A stretch of DNA of 64,000 nucleotides from Streptomyces sp. YIM 130001 (GTDB taxonomy: Bacteria > Actinomycetota > Actinomycetes > Streptomycetales > Streptomycetaceae): the NCBI RefSeq assembly GCF_003574445.1, contig NZ_KZ984548.1:596214-660213 (forward strand), written 5' to 3'. The first letter of the stretch is position 1. Every line of letters starts with the position of its first letter. The position numbers were made by a program, and so were the translations under genes. Shown here one piece after another: positions 41,620 to 49,596 of this stretch. The notes under the pieces are model-generated. The model had not been told where the DNA came from. It saw only the letters and a program-made list of their open reading frames with translations, and ran no database searches.

Positions 41620-43971
41620 TCACTCCGTCCGGAGCCCGTCCGGGCGCATCAGGCGGATCAGCGGCGGCATGCTGAGCGCGGTCACCACGAGGACGACTCC
41701 GGCGCCGGCGGCGGTCATCGCCCCCAACGAGGCCCAGTCCGGTGAGATCGGCCGGTCCACCATCTTCAGGAGTACGGACCCGAGGGTGAGTCCGACGACG
41801 GTGGCGAGGGTCAGGCCGAGCGCGACGGGCAGAGCGGTCTGCCACAGCACCGACAGGCTCAGGGTGCGCTTGCGGGTTCCGAAGGCCACCAGGGAGGAGA
41901 GCAGCTTCCTGCGCTCCCGCAGCTGTTCCAGCTGGGAGACGAGGAGACTCGCCCCGATGAGCGCCAGGACCGCGATGGCGCCGACGTAGAGCCCGGTACG
42001 CAGCGAGGCGAAGCGGTCGGTCTCGTCGCTGGCCTTGTAGCGGTAGATGTCGATGAAGGGCGAGGTGGCGGCCGCGGCGTTGCGCACCCGCTCGGCGGCG
42101 TCCCGGTCCGAGTTGTCGGTGCTGACCCAGAGTGTGCCGCTCTGGTTGGGCGTGCCTGAAGCGGTGAGCGCGCCGGGGGTGGCGAGGATGCCGGTGTTCG
42201 CGTAGCCGCCGGGGCTGTCGCGGGCCGTGACCTCGCGGACCTCGGTCGGAACCTTCCACGGCACCTGCTTGCCCCGGTAGCCGTCGTAGCTCGGGTCGAG
42301 GTAGAGCTGTTTGCCGGCCTTGGCGAGACGGGTCGCGTCCTCGTCGTCGCCGATGTCCTCGGTGCGCGAGACGATGAACACGTCGCCGTCCTTGCACGAG
42401 GTGATCCGGGCGAGTTCGCGCAGCGCCGAGCATGTACCGGTGTTCAACGTCGTGCTGCGGTCCGGCTCCGTCCTGCCGTCGGCGGCCTCCATGGTCATCA
42501 GGGGGGCCGTGATGCGGTCGATGCCCTTGGTCTGCTTCAGGCGTCGCAGGGTCTCCTGCATCTGCTGCTCGGCCTGCCCGGAGTCGGGTACGTGGACCTC
42601 GAGTTCCGCACGGCGCGGGTCCTGGCCGGTCGCCGAGGTGTAGTCGCCCTGTACGCCGGCGAACATCATCTGCAGGGCGATGGCTCCGGCCACGGCCACC
42701 GCGATCCCGTTGACCATGCGCGCAGCGGTGCCGCTGCTCAACTGCAGGCGCCGTACGGCCAGTTGCCAGGAGAGCGAGCCCCTGCCGAGGCGTACGACGA
42801 CGGCCTCGACGAGCCAGGGCAGCAGGGCGGTGATGCCGACGAGGAGGAGCACCACGCCGGCGGTGACGAGCCATTCGTTGAACCGTCCGCCGTCACGGCC
42901 CTGCCCGACCATCGGGTACAGCATCGCCAGCCCGGCGATCGGCAGCAGCAGCCGCCACCAGAGCTTGCGCCGGGGCTGCTTGGCCGTGCGGACCACACCG
43001 AGCGGCTCGATCACGACGCTGCGCAGGGCGAAGAGGGTGACGGCGACGGCGGCGGCCGGTACGGCGATGCCGACGAGCAGGGCGAGAGCCGGCGACGGGT
43101 CGAGGTCCGCGGGGAAGACGCTGACGTCCAGGACCTCGATGTCGGCTGCTGCGGCGCGTGTGATCAGGAAGAAGCCGGTGCCGACAGCGAGGCCGAGCAG
43201 GGCGCCCGCGAGGGATTCACCGGCCGCGATCCTGCGGGTCATCCGGCCGTCCGCACCGATCAGGCGGAGCGCGGCCAGGCGCCGGTCGCGACGCTCGCCG
43301 CCGAATCGTACGGCGGCGGCGATGAACACACCGACCGGCATCAGCAGCACCACGAACACGAGCAGCGTGAGCAGTACGAGTACGGGGTCGAACGGATCGT
43401 CCGCGGAGTCGGCAGGCCCGAAGTGGTCGATGCGCATGGTCGGGTAGCCGTTCGGGACCAGCTTCTCGGCGCCCGCGTAGTAGGCGAGTTCGCCGGGGCC
43501 GATCAGGCCGGCGTCACTGATGGTGCCGACCTGTTTCGCCTGCAGCCGGTCGCGGAGCATCTTGCCGTCGTCGGACTTCAGCAGCTCGGCGAGTGCGGGG
43601 GAGACGACCATCTCGCCGGGCTTCGGGTGCGCGGAGACACCGGGCGGCAGGGGCGCCTTCGCGCCGTCCGGTGCGACGAGCCGACCCCGGACGCTCTTGC
43701 TCCGGAAGTCGGTGTCGACGGCGGAGATGACGAGGGTGTCTTCGGCCGCAGGCACCTTCTGCGAGGAGAAGGTGTTGTCGTTGCGGTCGTCACCGCGGGC
43801 TTCGCGGGAGTTCATCGCGGTCGGCAGGGCCGCGGTCACCAGGAGCAGGGCGACGCCGAGTCCGACGCCGACCGCGGTGAGGAGGGTGCGGACCCAGGCC
43901 TCGCGCCCGCCCGTGACGGCGAAGCGGATACCGAGGCCGAGGTCGCGTGCCCAGATGCGGGGGTTGCTCAT
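41620..43971 (-). CDS. FtsX-like ABC transporter permease
   Basis: 783 residues. Four-helix FtsX repeats occur twice: near residues 220-330 (LLTLLVFVVLLMPVGVFIAA; RIAAGESLAGALLGLAVGTG) and at the C-terminus (ALIGASLLVSQLEQLRERRK; LLSSLVAFGTRKRTLSLSVL). A large extracytoplasmic domain lies between. MacB/LolC-type permeases of this kind work with a partner ATPase to move lipophilic compounds or peptides. Its start overlaps the ATPase stop (ATGA). Third gene of the padR-ATPase-permease operon. Confidence 0.93.
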   Translation of the reverse strand: MSNPRIWARDLGLGIRFAVTGGREAWVRTLLTAVGVGLGVALLLVTAALPTAMNSREARGDDRNDNTFSSQKVPAAEDTLVISAVDTDFRSKSVRGRLVAPDGAKAPLPPGVSAHPKPGEMVVSPALAELLKSDDGKMLRDRLQAKQVGTISDAGLIGPGELAYYAGAEKLVPNGYPTMRIDHFGPADSADDPFDPVLVLLTLLVFVVLLMPVGVFIAAAVRFGGERRDRRLAALRLIGADGRMTRRIAAGESLAGALLGLAVGTGFFLITRAAAADIEVLDVSVFPADLDPSPALALLVGIAVPAAAVAVTLFALRSVVIEPLGVVRTAKQPRRKLWWRLLLPIAGLAMLYPMVGQGRDGGRFNEWLVTAGVVLLLVGITALLPWLVEAVVVRLGRGSLSWQLAVRRLQLSSGTAARMVNGIAVAVAGAIALQMMFAGVQGDYTSATGQDPRRAELEVHVPDSGQAEQQMQETLRRLKQTKGIDRITAPLMTMEAADGRTEPDRSTTLNTGTCSALRELARITSCKDGDVFIVSRTEDIGDDEDATRLAKAGKQLYLDPSYDGYRGKQVPWKVPTEVREVTARDSPGGYANTGILATPGALTASGTPNQSGTLWVSTDNSDRDAAERVRNAAAATSPFIDIYRYKASDETDRFASLRTGLYVGAIAVLALIGASLLVSQLEQLRERRKLLSSLVAFGTRKRTLSLSVLWQTALPVALGLTLATVVGLTLGSVLLKMVDRPISPDWASLGAMTAAGAGVVLVVTALSMPPLIRLMRPDGLRTE

Positions 43972-44654
43972 ACGGCGTGCTCCATGTCGCGCGAGCGGCC
44001 GTCGCGTACGACGATCTCGCGGTCGGAGTAGGCGGCGACGCGGGCCTCGTGGGTGACGAGGACGACGGCGGCGTTGGTGGAGCGGGCCGCTTCGGTGAGC
44101 AGCTGCATCACGCGTTCGCCGTTCAGGGAGTCGAGCGCGCCGGTCGGCTCGTCGGCGAAGACGACCCGGGGCCCGGTGACGAGGGAGCGGGCGACGGCCA
44201 CGCGCTGGCCCTGCCCGCCGGAGACCTCGCCCGGCCGCTTGGCGGCGACGTCGTCGACCTCGAGGCGCTCCAGCCAGCCGAGGGCCCGCTGTTCGGCCTC
44301 CTTGCGTTTGGTGCCGGTCAGGCGCAGCGGAAGGGCGACGTTCTCCACGCAGGTCAACTCGGGTACGAGCTGGCCGAACTGGAAGATGAAGCCGAACTCG
44401 GTACGGCGCAGGGTGCTGCGCTCGGCGTCACTCATCGCGGACAGCTCGTGGCCGTCGAAGTGGATGGTGCCGGCGTCCGGCGTGACGATGCCGGCGAGGC
44501 AGTGCAGGAGCGTGGACTTGCCGGAGCCGGAGGGGCCCATGACGGCGACGGTCTCGCCGGCGTGGATCGAGAATCCGGCGTCGTCCAGCGCGGCCGTGGG
44601 GCCGTACGTCTTGCGGAGGCCTTCGGCGACCAGGAGGGAGCCTGCGGGGATCAT
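43968..44654 (-). CDS. ABC transporter ATP-binding protein
   Basis: 228 residues. Walker A GPSGSGKST with Lys46, Q-loop IFQFGQLVPELT, signature VSGGQGQR, Walker B RVVFADEPTGALDS and switch His in VLVTHE: complete MacB/LolD-type ATPase, partner of the FtsX-like permease. Start overlaps the PadR stop and its own stop overlaps the permease start, four bases each. Confidence 0.95.
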   Translation of the reverse strand: MIPAGSLLVAEGLRKTYGPTAALDDAGFSIHAGETVAVMGPSGSGKSTLLHCLAGIVTPDAGTIHFDGHELSAMSDAERSTLRRTEFGFIFQFGQLVPELTCVENVALPLRLTGTKRKEAEQRALGWLERLEVDDVAAKRPGEVSGGQGQRVAVARSLVTGPRVVFADEPTGALDSLNGERVMQLLTEAARSTNAAVVLVTHEARVAAYSDREIVVRDGRSRDMEHAV

Positions 44655-45175
44655 ACGGTGACCGCCTTAGCGAGTTGGCCGAGTCGTGCGGTGGTCAGTT
44701 CGAGCCATCGCAGATCGGCTTCCAGGTGGAACAGGGCGTGGTCGCAGATGAGTTGGTCCGCGAGGTCGCCCTTGCGCTTGCGGTCGGTGAGCGCGCGCAT
44801 CATCCGCAGGTGTTCGGCGCGCTGGGTGTCGAGCAGGTCGCCGGCGTCGCGCCCGGTGAGGAGCGCGAGGACGACCTTGGTGTAGAGCGTCGATGTCAGA
44901 TACGGCTCGGGCTTCTCCGGCGAGGCGAGCCAGCGGCCCACATCGGTGATGCCGGCCTCGGTGATGGCGTAGCGCTTGCGTTCGGGGCCGTCGCCCGCCT
45001 CTATCCCGTCGACCTCGACGAGGCCGTTCTTCAGCAGGCGGGACATCGTCGAGTAGACCTGGCCGTAGTGCAGGGGCTTGTCGTGGCCGAACTTCTCGTC
45101 GAAGGCGCGCTTGAGGTCGTAGCCGTGGCGTGGGCCGGACTCGAGGAGTCCGAGCAAGGTGTGACCGATGGACAT
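44651..45175 (-). CDS. PadR-family transcriptional regulator
   Basis: 174 residues. Winged HTH MSIGHTLLGLLESGPRHGYD followed by LKRAFDEKFGHD and KPLHYGQVYSTMSRLLKNGL, the PadR signature. The rest is the helical dimerisation tail. First gene of the ABC transporter operon; such PadR proteins usually repress their own operon until the transported compound appears. A repeated GTGTATAC array in the promoter is its probable operator. Confidence 0.93.
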   Translation of the reverse strand: MSIGHTLLGLLESGPRHGYDLKRAFDEKFGHDKPLHYGQVYSTMSRLLKNGLVEVDGIEAGDGPERKRYAITEAGITDVGRWLASPEKPEPYLTSTLYTKVVLALLTGRDAGDLLDTQRAEHLRMMRALTDRKRKGDLADQLICDHALFHLEADLRWLELTTARLGQLAKAVTV

Positions 45176-45183
45176 GCGGAGCA

Positions 45184-45228
45184 CTGTACACGGGGTGTAT
45201 ACCTGCCGTGTATACCCCCCATGTATAG
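45184..45228. promoter_or_regulatory. 13-bp-spaced GTGTATAC repeats in the PadR promoter
   Basis: GTGTATAC at 45195 and 45208, and ATGTATAG at 45221, each 13 bp apart, with a partial CTGTACAC at 45184. Overlaps a candidate minus-strand -10 (TACAGT, 45189-45184) ahead of the ATG at 45175. Likely operator. Confidence 0.7.
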
Positions 45229-45237
45229 AGAATGTGC

Positions 45238-45276
45238 GAGCGCCGGACAGGCCGCGTGACGGACTGTCCGGCGCTC
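45238..45276. terminator. Hairpin terminator, 13-bp perfect arms
   Basis: GAGCGCCGGACAG / CTGTCCGGCGCTC around 13 nt. It lies about 30 bp beyond the stop of the pilin-leader gene at 45308. Confidence 0.88.
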
Positions 45277-45307
45277 GATCGCATGACGGCTCGCGGGGGA
45301 GCCGGGC

Positions 45308-46930
45308 TCAGTGCTTCTTGAACGTCACCGTCTTGTCGTCGTCCTCGTCGCGGTCGTAGTTGCCGCCGAAGCCCCAGTTCTTCCAGCCGCCGTCGCCCTT
45401 GTTGGTGACGGTGCCGTCGTCGATGGCGAACACGTCGACCCCGTCCACGACGGCGAGGTGCTCGAGACCGGAGACCTCGGAGAAGGCCATGTCGTCGAAC
45501 GACTTCGCCGTGATGATGTTCTTGTCGGGGAAGCTCTTGCGGTACTCCTCGATCAGGGACTGGTTGAGCTTGTCCTTGTCACCCGGGACCTTGCCGTCGT
45601 AGTCCGTGCCGGGGAACTTGCTCTTGTCGGTGTCCGTGTACTTCGGTGCGCCGTCGTTGAAGTTGACCTTGCCGTTGCCGTGCTTCTCGGAGGTGTTCTT
45701 CAGGTCGGCGGGGTCGGGCGTATCGAACTCGACTTCCTTGTCGTCCTTGCCGCCGCGTTCGAAGTCGCCGTAGAGCGCCCAGTTGTTGTGGCCGCCGTCG
45801 CCGTCGTTCTTGAACTTGCCCTTGTCGAAGACGTAGACGTCGAAGACCGCGCGGCCCGACTCGATGTCGTTGCCCTCTTCGTCGTCGTGGTACTCGGTGG
45901 AGTTCAGGCGGTACCGGCTCTTGTTGACGAACTGGTCCGGCTCCTCCTCCCAGTGCGACTTCTGCTCCGAGTGCATGGCGACGACGTTGTAGTCGGGGTA
46001 GCAGCGGCGCATGTCGTTCACGAGCATCCGGACCGATGCCGAAGAGCCCTCGTTGTCGAGCGGGCTGTAGGTGTTGTAGTAGCGGCTCCGGTCGGGCGGC
46101 TCCTGCCCCTCGACCTGGCAGCCCTCGTCTCCTGGCTTCCAGTCCGGCTTGCGCTTCGGGCGGGGCTTCTCCTCGAAGGTGACCGTGCGCCGGTCCTCGC
46201 TGACCTCGAAGTTCCCGTGGAAGCCGCGGTTCTTCCAGCCGAGGTCGTTGCCTTCGGCCCAGGTGAACTTGCCGCTCTTGAAGGCGTAGATGCGGTACTT
46301 CTCGCCACTGATCTCGACGGTCTGGATCATCGCCGAACCGTCCATCTCCTGGAGGTTCCCGTCCTGCGCCTTGGCGATGACGATGTTGTAGTCCGGCAGG
46401 CAGTAGGAGAGGTCGTCGAGCGCGGCCTTGACCCGCTTCTCCTTGTTCTTCTCGTTGTTGATCTTGTCGATCACCAGGTTGGCCAGCTGCGAGTAGCCCC
46501 AGGCGGCTGCCGTACTGGTCGGGCCGTTGCCGGGGACGGACACGTTCGAGTTCGAGGACCGCTCCTGCGGGGTGTTGCAGAGGCTGGGCAGGGTGTTCCC
46601 GCTGTCGTCGCCGGGTTCGGCGTCCTCGTCGGGCTGGTCCTCGGACGCCGGCTCGGCGTCGTCGGGATCGACGTCCGGTCCGTCGCCGCCCGGCTTGTCG
46701 CCGCCGCCACCGACATCGTTGTCGCCGTCGGAGCTCTCTCCGCAGTCGTCGCCGTTCCCCAGGATGGTGCACACGGCCTGCGAGGTGGTCGTGGACACAT
46801 CGCCCGGCATGTTCAGGGCGACGACGGCACCGACGATCGTCGCGACGACGCCGAGGATCGCCAGGTATTCGGCGGTCCCCGCACCGGCGTCGTAGCGCAG
46901 ACCGTGTCCGGTTCGGTCTCTGCGGTTCAC
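45308..46930 (-). CDS. Secreted protein with pilin-type leader and three novel repeats
   Basis: 540 residues. Short basic leader to Gly16, then AGTAEYLAILGVVATIVGAV (Glu21 at +5) and membrane helix, AVCTILGNGDDCGESSD (two cysteines), then an acidic linker with PDVDPDD also seen in the toxin protein. The cargo is three copies of a repeat (about 171-253, 301-403, 456-538) with the pattern CxPDYNIVxA ... KxGKF ... GWKNWGF-GNF ... TVTF. No known family. GTG chosen because GAGGTG lies 6 nt upstream; ATG 21 bp earlier (46951) is possible. A truncated, frameshifted paralogue lies upstream. Confidence 0.85.
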   Translation of the reverse strand: MNRRDRTGHGLRYDAGAGTAEYLAILGVVATIVGAVVALNMPGDVSTTTSQAVCTILGNGDDCGESSDGDNDVGGGGDKPGGDGPDVDPDDAEPASEDQPDEDAEPGDDSGNTLPSLCNTPQERSSNSNVSVPGNGPTSTAAAWGYSQLANLVIDKINNEKNKEKRVKAALDDLSYCLPDYNIVIAKAQDGNLQEMDGSAMIQTVEISGEKYRIYAFKSGKFTWAEGNDLGWKNRGFHGNFEVSEDRRTVTFEEKPRPKRKPDWKPGDEGCQVEGQEPPDRSRYYNTYSPLDNEGSSASVRMLVNDMRRCYPDYNVVAMHSEQKSHWEEEPDQFVNKSRYRLNSTEYHDDEEGNDIESGRAVFDVYVFDKGKFKNDGDGGHNNWALYGDFERGGKDDKEVEFDTPDPADLKNTSEKHGNGKVNFNDGAPKYTDTDKSKFPGTDYDGKVPGDKDKLNQSLIEEYRKSFPDKNIITAKSFDDMAFSEVSGLEHLAVVDGVDVFAIDDGTVTNKGDGGWKNWGFGGNYDRDEDDDKTVTFKKH

Positions 46931-47309
46931 GTGGGTCACCTCGTTGGTCATTCGCTCGCCGTGTCGGCGGCTCATCGGCGGGGGGAGTGCCGAACGTGCC
47001 ACGAGGCCGAACCGGAGCACAGGGCTCCAAGGCCCAGACCAGGGCCCAAAGTGCAAGTGGGGGGCAATCGGGCACGATCGATGGGCGGAACGGGCAGGAG
47101 GCGAGGCGAAACGGGCAAGAGGCGTCCGGCCGAGCGTGCACCCTCACATGCGGCCGTACCCGGGAAACCAACCGGTGGGAGGTGGCCGGCCGACCCGCGG
47201 GCGCCGCTCCTGGAGCGGGCGGGGGATCCTTGCCCGCGGGCACCGCGGGCGTGCCCGAACTCCCGCGCCGGGGCCGGGATATGACCTCGGCCCCGGAAGT
47301 CCCGGCCGC
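46931..47309. other. Region between the pilin-leader gene and its truncated paralogue
   Basis: No gene. It should hold the promoter of the 45308-46930 gene. On the minus strand it has a TTGGGCCC half-site at 47049-47042 but the second half is out of phase, so it is not counted as a TTGGGYCC site. Confidence 0.5.
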
Positions 47310-47985
47310 TCACTGCTTCTTGAACGTCACCGTCTTGTCGTCGGCCTCGTCGGCCTCGTCGGCCTCGTCGGCCTCGAAGTCGCCCTGCCGGCCCGGCTTC
47401 GTACAGCCGCCGTCGCCCTCGGTGCTGCTGGTGCCGTCGTCGACGGCCCACACGTCGTGCCCGTCGACCACCGCCAAGTGCTCGAGCCCGGACACCTGGG
47501 CGAAGGTCAGCTCGTTGAACGACTTCGCCACGAAGATGTTCTTGCCGGGGAAGCTCCTGCTGTGCTCGTCGACGAGCACATGCGTCAACTCGGCCCTGAC
47601 CTTGGGGACTTCGCCGTCATAGTCAGTGCCGGGGAACTCGCTCTCGTCGGTTTCCAGGTACTTCGGGTCGGCGTCGTTGAAGTCGACCTTGCCCGTGCCG
47701 GGCTGGTCGCGGGTGTTCTTCAGGTCGGCCGGCCTCGGCCTGTCGAAGTCCACCACTTTGTCGGTCCGGTCGCCGCTCCCGTAGTAGTGCCCGTCTGGAA
47801 GCCGCCGTCGCCGTCGAGCTCGAACTCGCCCTTCTCGAAGACGTACGCGTCGAACACTCCGACCCGCCCCGCCGGAAGGCCGCCGCCCTCCTCATCCGTC
47901 GCCGCGCGGCCCGGCCCGTACCGGGTGTTCGCGTTGATGAACTGGTCCGGCTCTTCCATCCAGTGGAACTTCTTGGCCGGGCGCC
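47310..47985 (-). pseudogene. Truncated, frameshifted paralogue of the three-repeat protein
   Basis: Encodes the equivalent of residues ~324-540 of the neighbouring protein: KKFHWMEEPDQFINANTRYG then a frameshift near 47795, continuing as GSGDRTDKVVDFDRPRPADL and KNTRDQPGTGKVDFNDADPK to TVTFKKQ. The leader, helix and first repeat are missing, and no start or signal is present. Four tandem EAD codon triplets (GTCGGCCTC units on the plus strand, about 47337-47375) replace a variable segment. Confidence 0.85.
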
Positions 47986-48020
47986 GAAGGCAGCCGGCCG
48001 CGGCAGCGGCGGCCCAGGGC

Positions 48021-48046
48021 GCTTGGGCCCAGGCCGGGGCCCAAGC
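48021..48046. terminator. Inverted repeat, likely terminator of the RHH gene
   Basis: GCTTGGGCCC / GGGCCCAAGC, 10-bp perfect arms with a 6-nt loop, about 70 bp past the RHH stop codon. Related in sequence to the TTGGGYCC sites but with a 6-nt spacer. Confidence 0.6.
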
Positions 48047-48113
48047 GGGGCGCGGGCGGCGAACGGTCGGGGAGCGGAGGCGAAACGGGCGTCGATCGAG
48101 GCTGAACGGGCGA

Positions 48114-48410
48114 CTACGGAGCCGAATCCCCGCCGTCCGGCGGGGACTTGGGCGGCCGGCCGCGGCGCGCTATGGGCCCTGTGGAGCCGGGAAGCCGTCC
48201 CGACTCCTTCAGGGCCCGCCGCAGCAGAAACTCGATCTGCGCGTTCGCCGAGCGCAGTTCGTCCCCGGCCCAGCGCGCCAGCGCCTCGTACACGTGCGGG
48301 TCGAGGCGAAGCAGTACCTGCTTGCGCGACTCCTTGGCCCGGCGCCGGCCCTCGGCCGGCGCCCGGGACTCGGGGTCGGGGGCCGCGGCCCCCGTCGACT
48401 CGTCGCTCAC
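48114..48410 (-). CDS. Ribbon-helix-helix DNA-binding protein
   Basis: 98 residues. Residues ~28-70 form an Arc-type ribbon-helix-helix: KQVLLRLDPHVYEALARWAG then DELRSANAQIEFLLRRAL. Flanks are charged. It overlaps the SPFH gene (GTGA) so they are coupled. It is a good candidate to bind the AAAGTGATATCACTTT palindrome upstream of the operon as an autoregulator. Confidence 0.88.
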   Translation of the reverse strand: MSDESTGAAAPDPESRAPAEGRRRAKESRKQVLLRLDPHVYEALARWAGDELRSANAQIEFLLRRALKESGRLPGSTGPIARRGRPPKSPPDGGDSAP

Positions 48411-49354
48411 TGGTAGAGCGAGCCCGTGTTCATGACCGGCTGCGGGGCGCGGTCTCCGCACAGGACGACCATCAGGTTGGACACCATCGAGGCCTTGCGC
48501 TCCTCGTCCAGTGCCACGATGTCCTGCTCGGTGATGCGGGCGAGTGCCGCCTCCACCATGCCGACCGCTCCGTCGACGATCTGCCGCCGGGCTGCGACCA
48601 CGGCGCCGGCCTGCTGCCGCTGCAGCATCGCGGACGCGATCTCGGGGGCGTACGCGAGGTGGGTGAAGCGGGACTCGATGATGTGTACGCCGGCCGCCTC
48701 GACCCGCGCGGAGAGCTCGACGGCGAGCTTCTCGGTGATCTCCTCGGCGTCGCCGCGCAGCGAGAGCCCGGCCTCGTCGTGCGCGTCGTAGGGGTACTCG
48801 ATGGCGATGTGCCGGACGGCCGCCTCGGTCTGCGTGGAGACGAACTCGAGGAAGTCGTCCACCTCGAAGCTGGCCTGAGCGGTGTCCTCGACCTTCCACA
48901 CCACGACCGCGGCGAGCTCGATCGGGTTGCCGTAGGCGTCGTTGACCTTGAGCACGGCCGTCTCGTGATTGCGCACCCGGGTGGAGATCTTGGTGCGGGT
49001 GGTCAGCGGGTTGACCCAGCGCAGGCCGTCGGTGCGGATCGTGCCCCGGTAGCGGCCGAAGAGCTGGACCACGCGGGCCTCGCCCGGCGCCACCATGTTC
49101 AGGCCGCACATGGCGAAGAACGCGGCGATCGCCACGAGTACGCCCACGACGATCAGCGTGACCTTGACCGCGTTCGATCCGGAGACGGAGCCGACGACGA
49201 TCAGGCCCGCACCGGCGATCAGGCCGATCAGGCCGAGCAGCAGCGCGAGGCCGCCGCCGATCGAGTGCGCCTGCTGCTCGCGGACCCGGGGCGCGGGCAT
49301 CTCGGGGCCGGCGGAGGGCTCGGTCGTGGGTGGGGTGTCGTGCTGTGCGGACAT
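48407..49354 (-). CDS. SPFH/Band 7 membrane protein
   Basis: 315 residues. Two hydrophobic helices ([38 protein letters not shown]) precede an SPFH domain ([60 protein letters not shown]). Ends [24 protein letters not shown] proteins form membrane microdomain scaffolds with proteases or signalling partners. First gene of a two-gene operon with the RHH protein; a perfect 16-bp palindrome lies about 60 bp upstream of the start. Confidence 0.93.
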   Translation of the reverse strand: MSAQHDTPPTTEPSAGPEMPAPRVREQQAHSIGGGLALLLGLIGLIAGAGLIVVGSVSGSNAVKVTLIVVGVLVAIAAFFAMCGLNMVAPGEARVVQLFGRYRGTIRTDGLRWVNPLTTRTKISTRVRNHETAVLKVNDAYGNPIELAAVVVWKVEDTAQASFEVDDFLEFVSTQTEAAVRHIAIEYPYDAHDEAGLSLRGDAEEITEKLAVELSARVEAAGVHIIESRFTHLAYAPEIASAMLQRQQAGAVVAARRQIVDGAVGMVEAALARITEQDIVALDEERKASMVSNLMVVLCGDRAPQPVMNTGSLYQ

Positions 49355-49414
49355 GGTGGTCCCCCGTCATGGTCGGCGCGCGGTGAGTCGGCGGCGCGCT
49401 TTCACCGGTCAAGC

Positions 49415-49430
49415 AAAGTGATATCACTTT
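49415..49430. promoter_or_regulatory. Perfect 16-bp palindrome AAAGTGATATCACTTT upstream of the SPFH operon
   Basis: Centre GATATC. Sits in the promoter region of the operon, in an AT-rich island unlike surrounding sequence. The RHH protein at the operon's end is the most likely ligand. Perfect symmetry over 16 bp in a 72%-GC context is striking. Confidence 0.8.
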
Positions 49431-49596
49431 AACGGATACGGCAACCCTTCGCACCTCTCGATCGTCGGTTCCCTTAGGAGTGGGTGCTGATTGTCACGCC
49501 CCGGTACGACCGGATTGGGGCGTCTTGACCCACTTGGCCGGTGTTAGCTTCATGAGCTGACCCGGGGGGAGCCGAACTGACTGGAGCGACTGGGCA

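Noticed and set aside
46960..47060. TTGGGCCC half-site upstream of the third pilin-leader gene
   Set aside because: The second half-site is not at the required 2-nt spacing and no -10 was found at 22-23 bp.
45311..47284. 657-codon open frame antisense to the three-repeat protein
   Set aside because: Val/Leu-rich antisense shadow of GAC/GAG-rich codons; the other strand has leader, ribosome binding site and a paralogue.
48021..48046. Counted as a fifth TTGGGYCC site
   Set aside because: Spacer is 6 nt rather than 2 and it lies downstream of a stop codon, fitting a terminator better.
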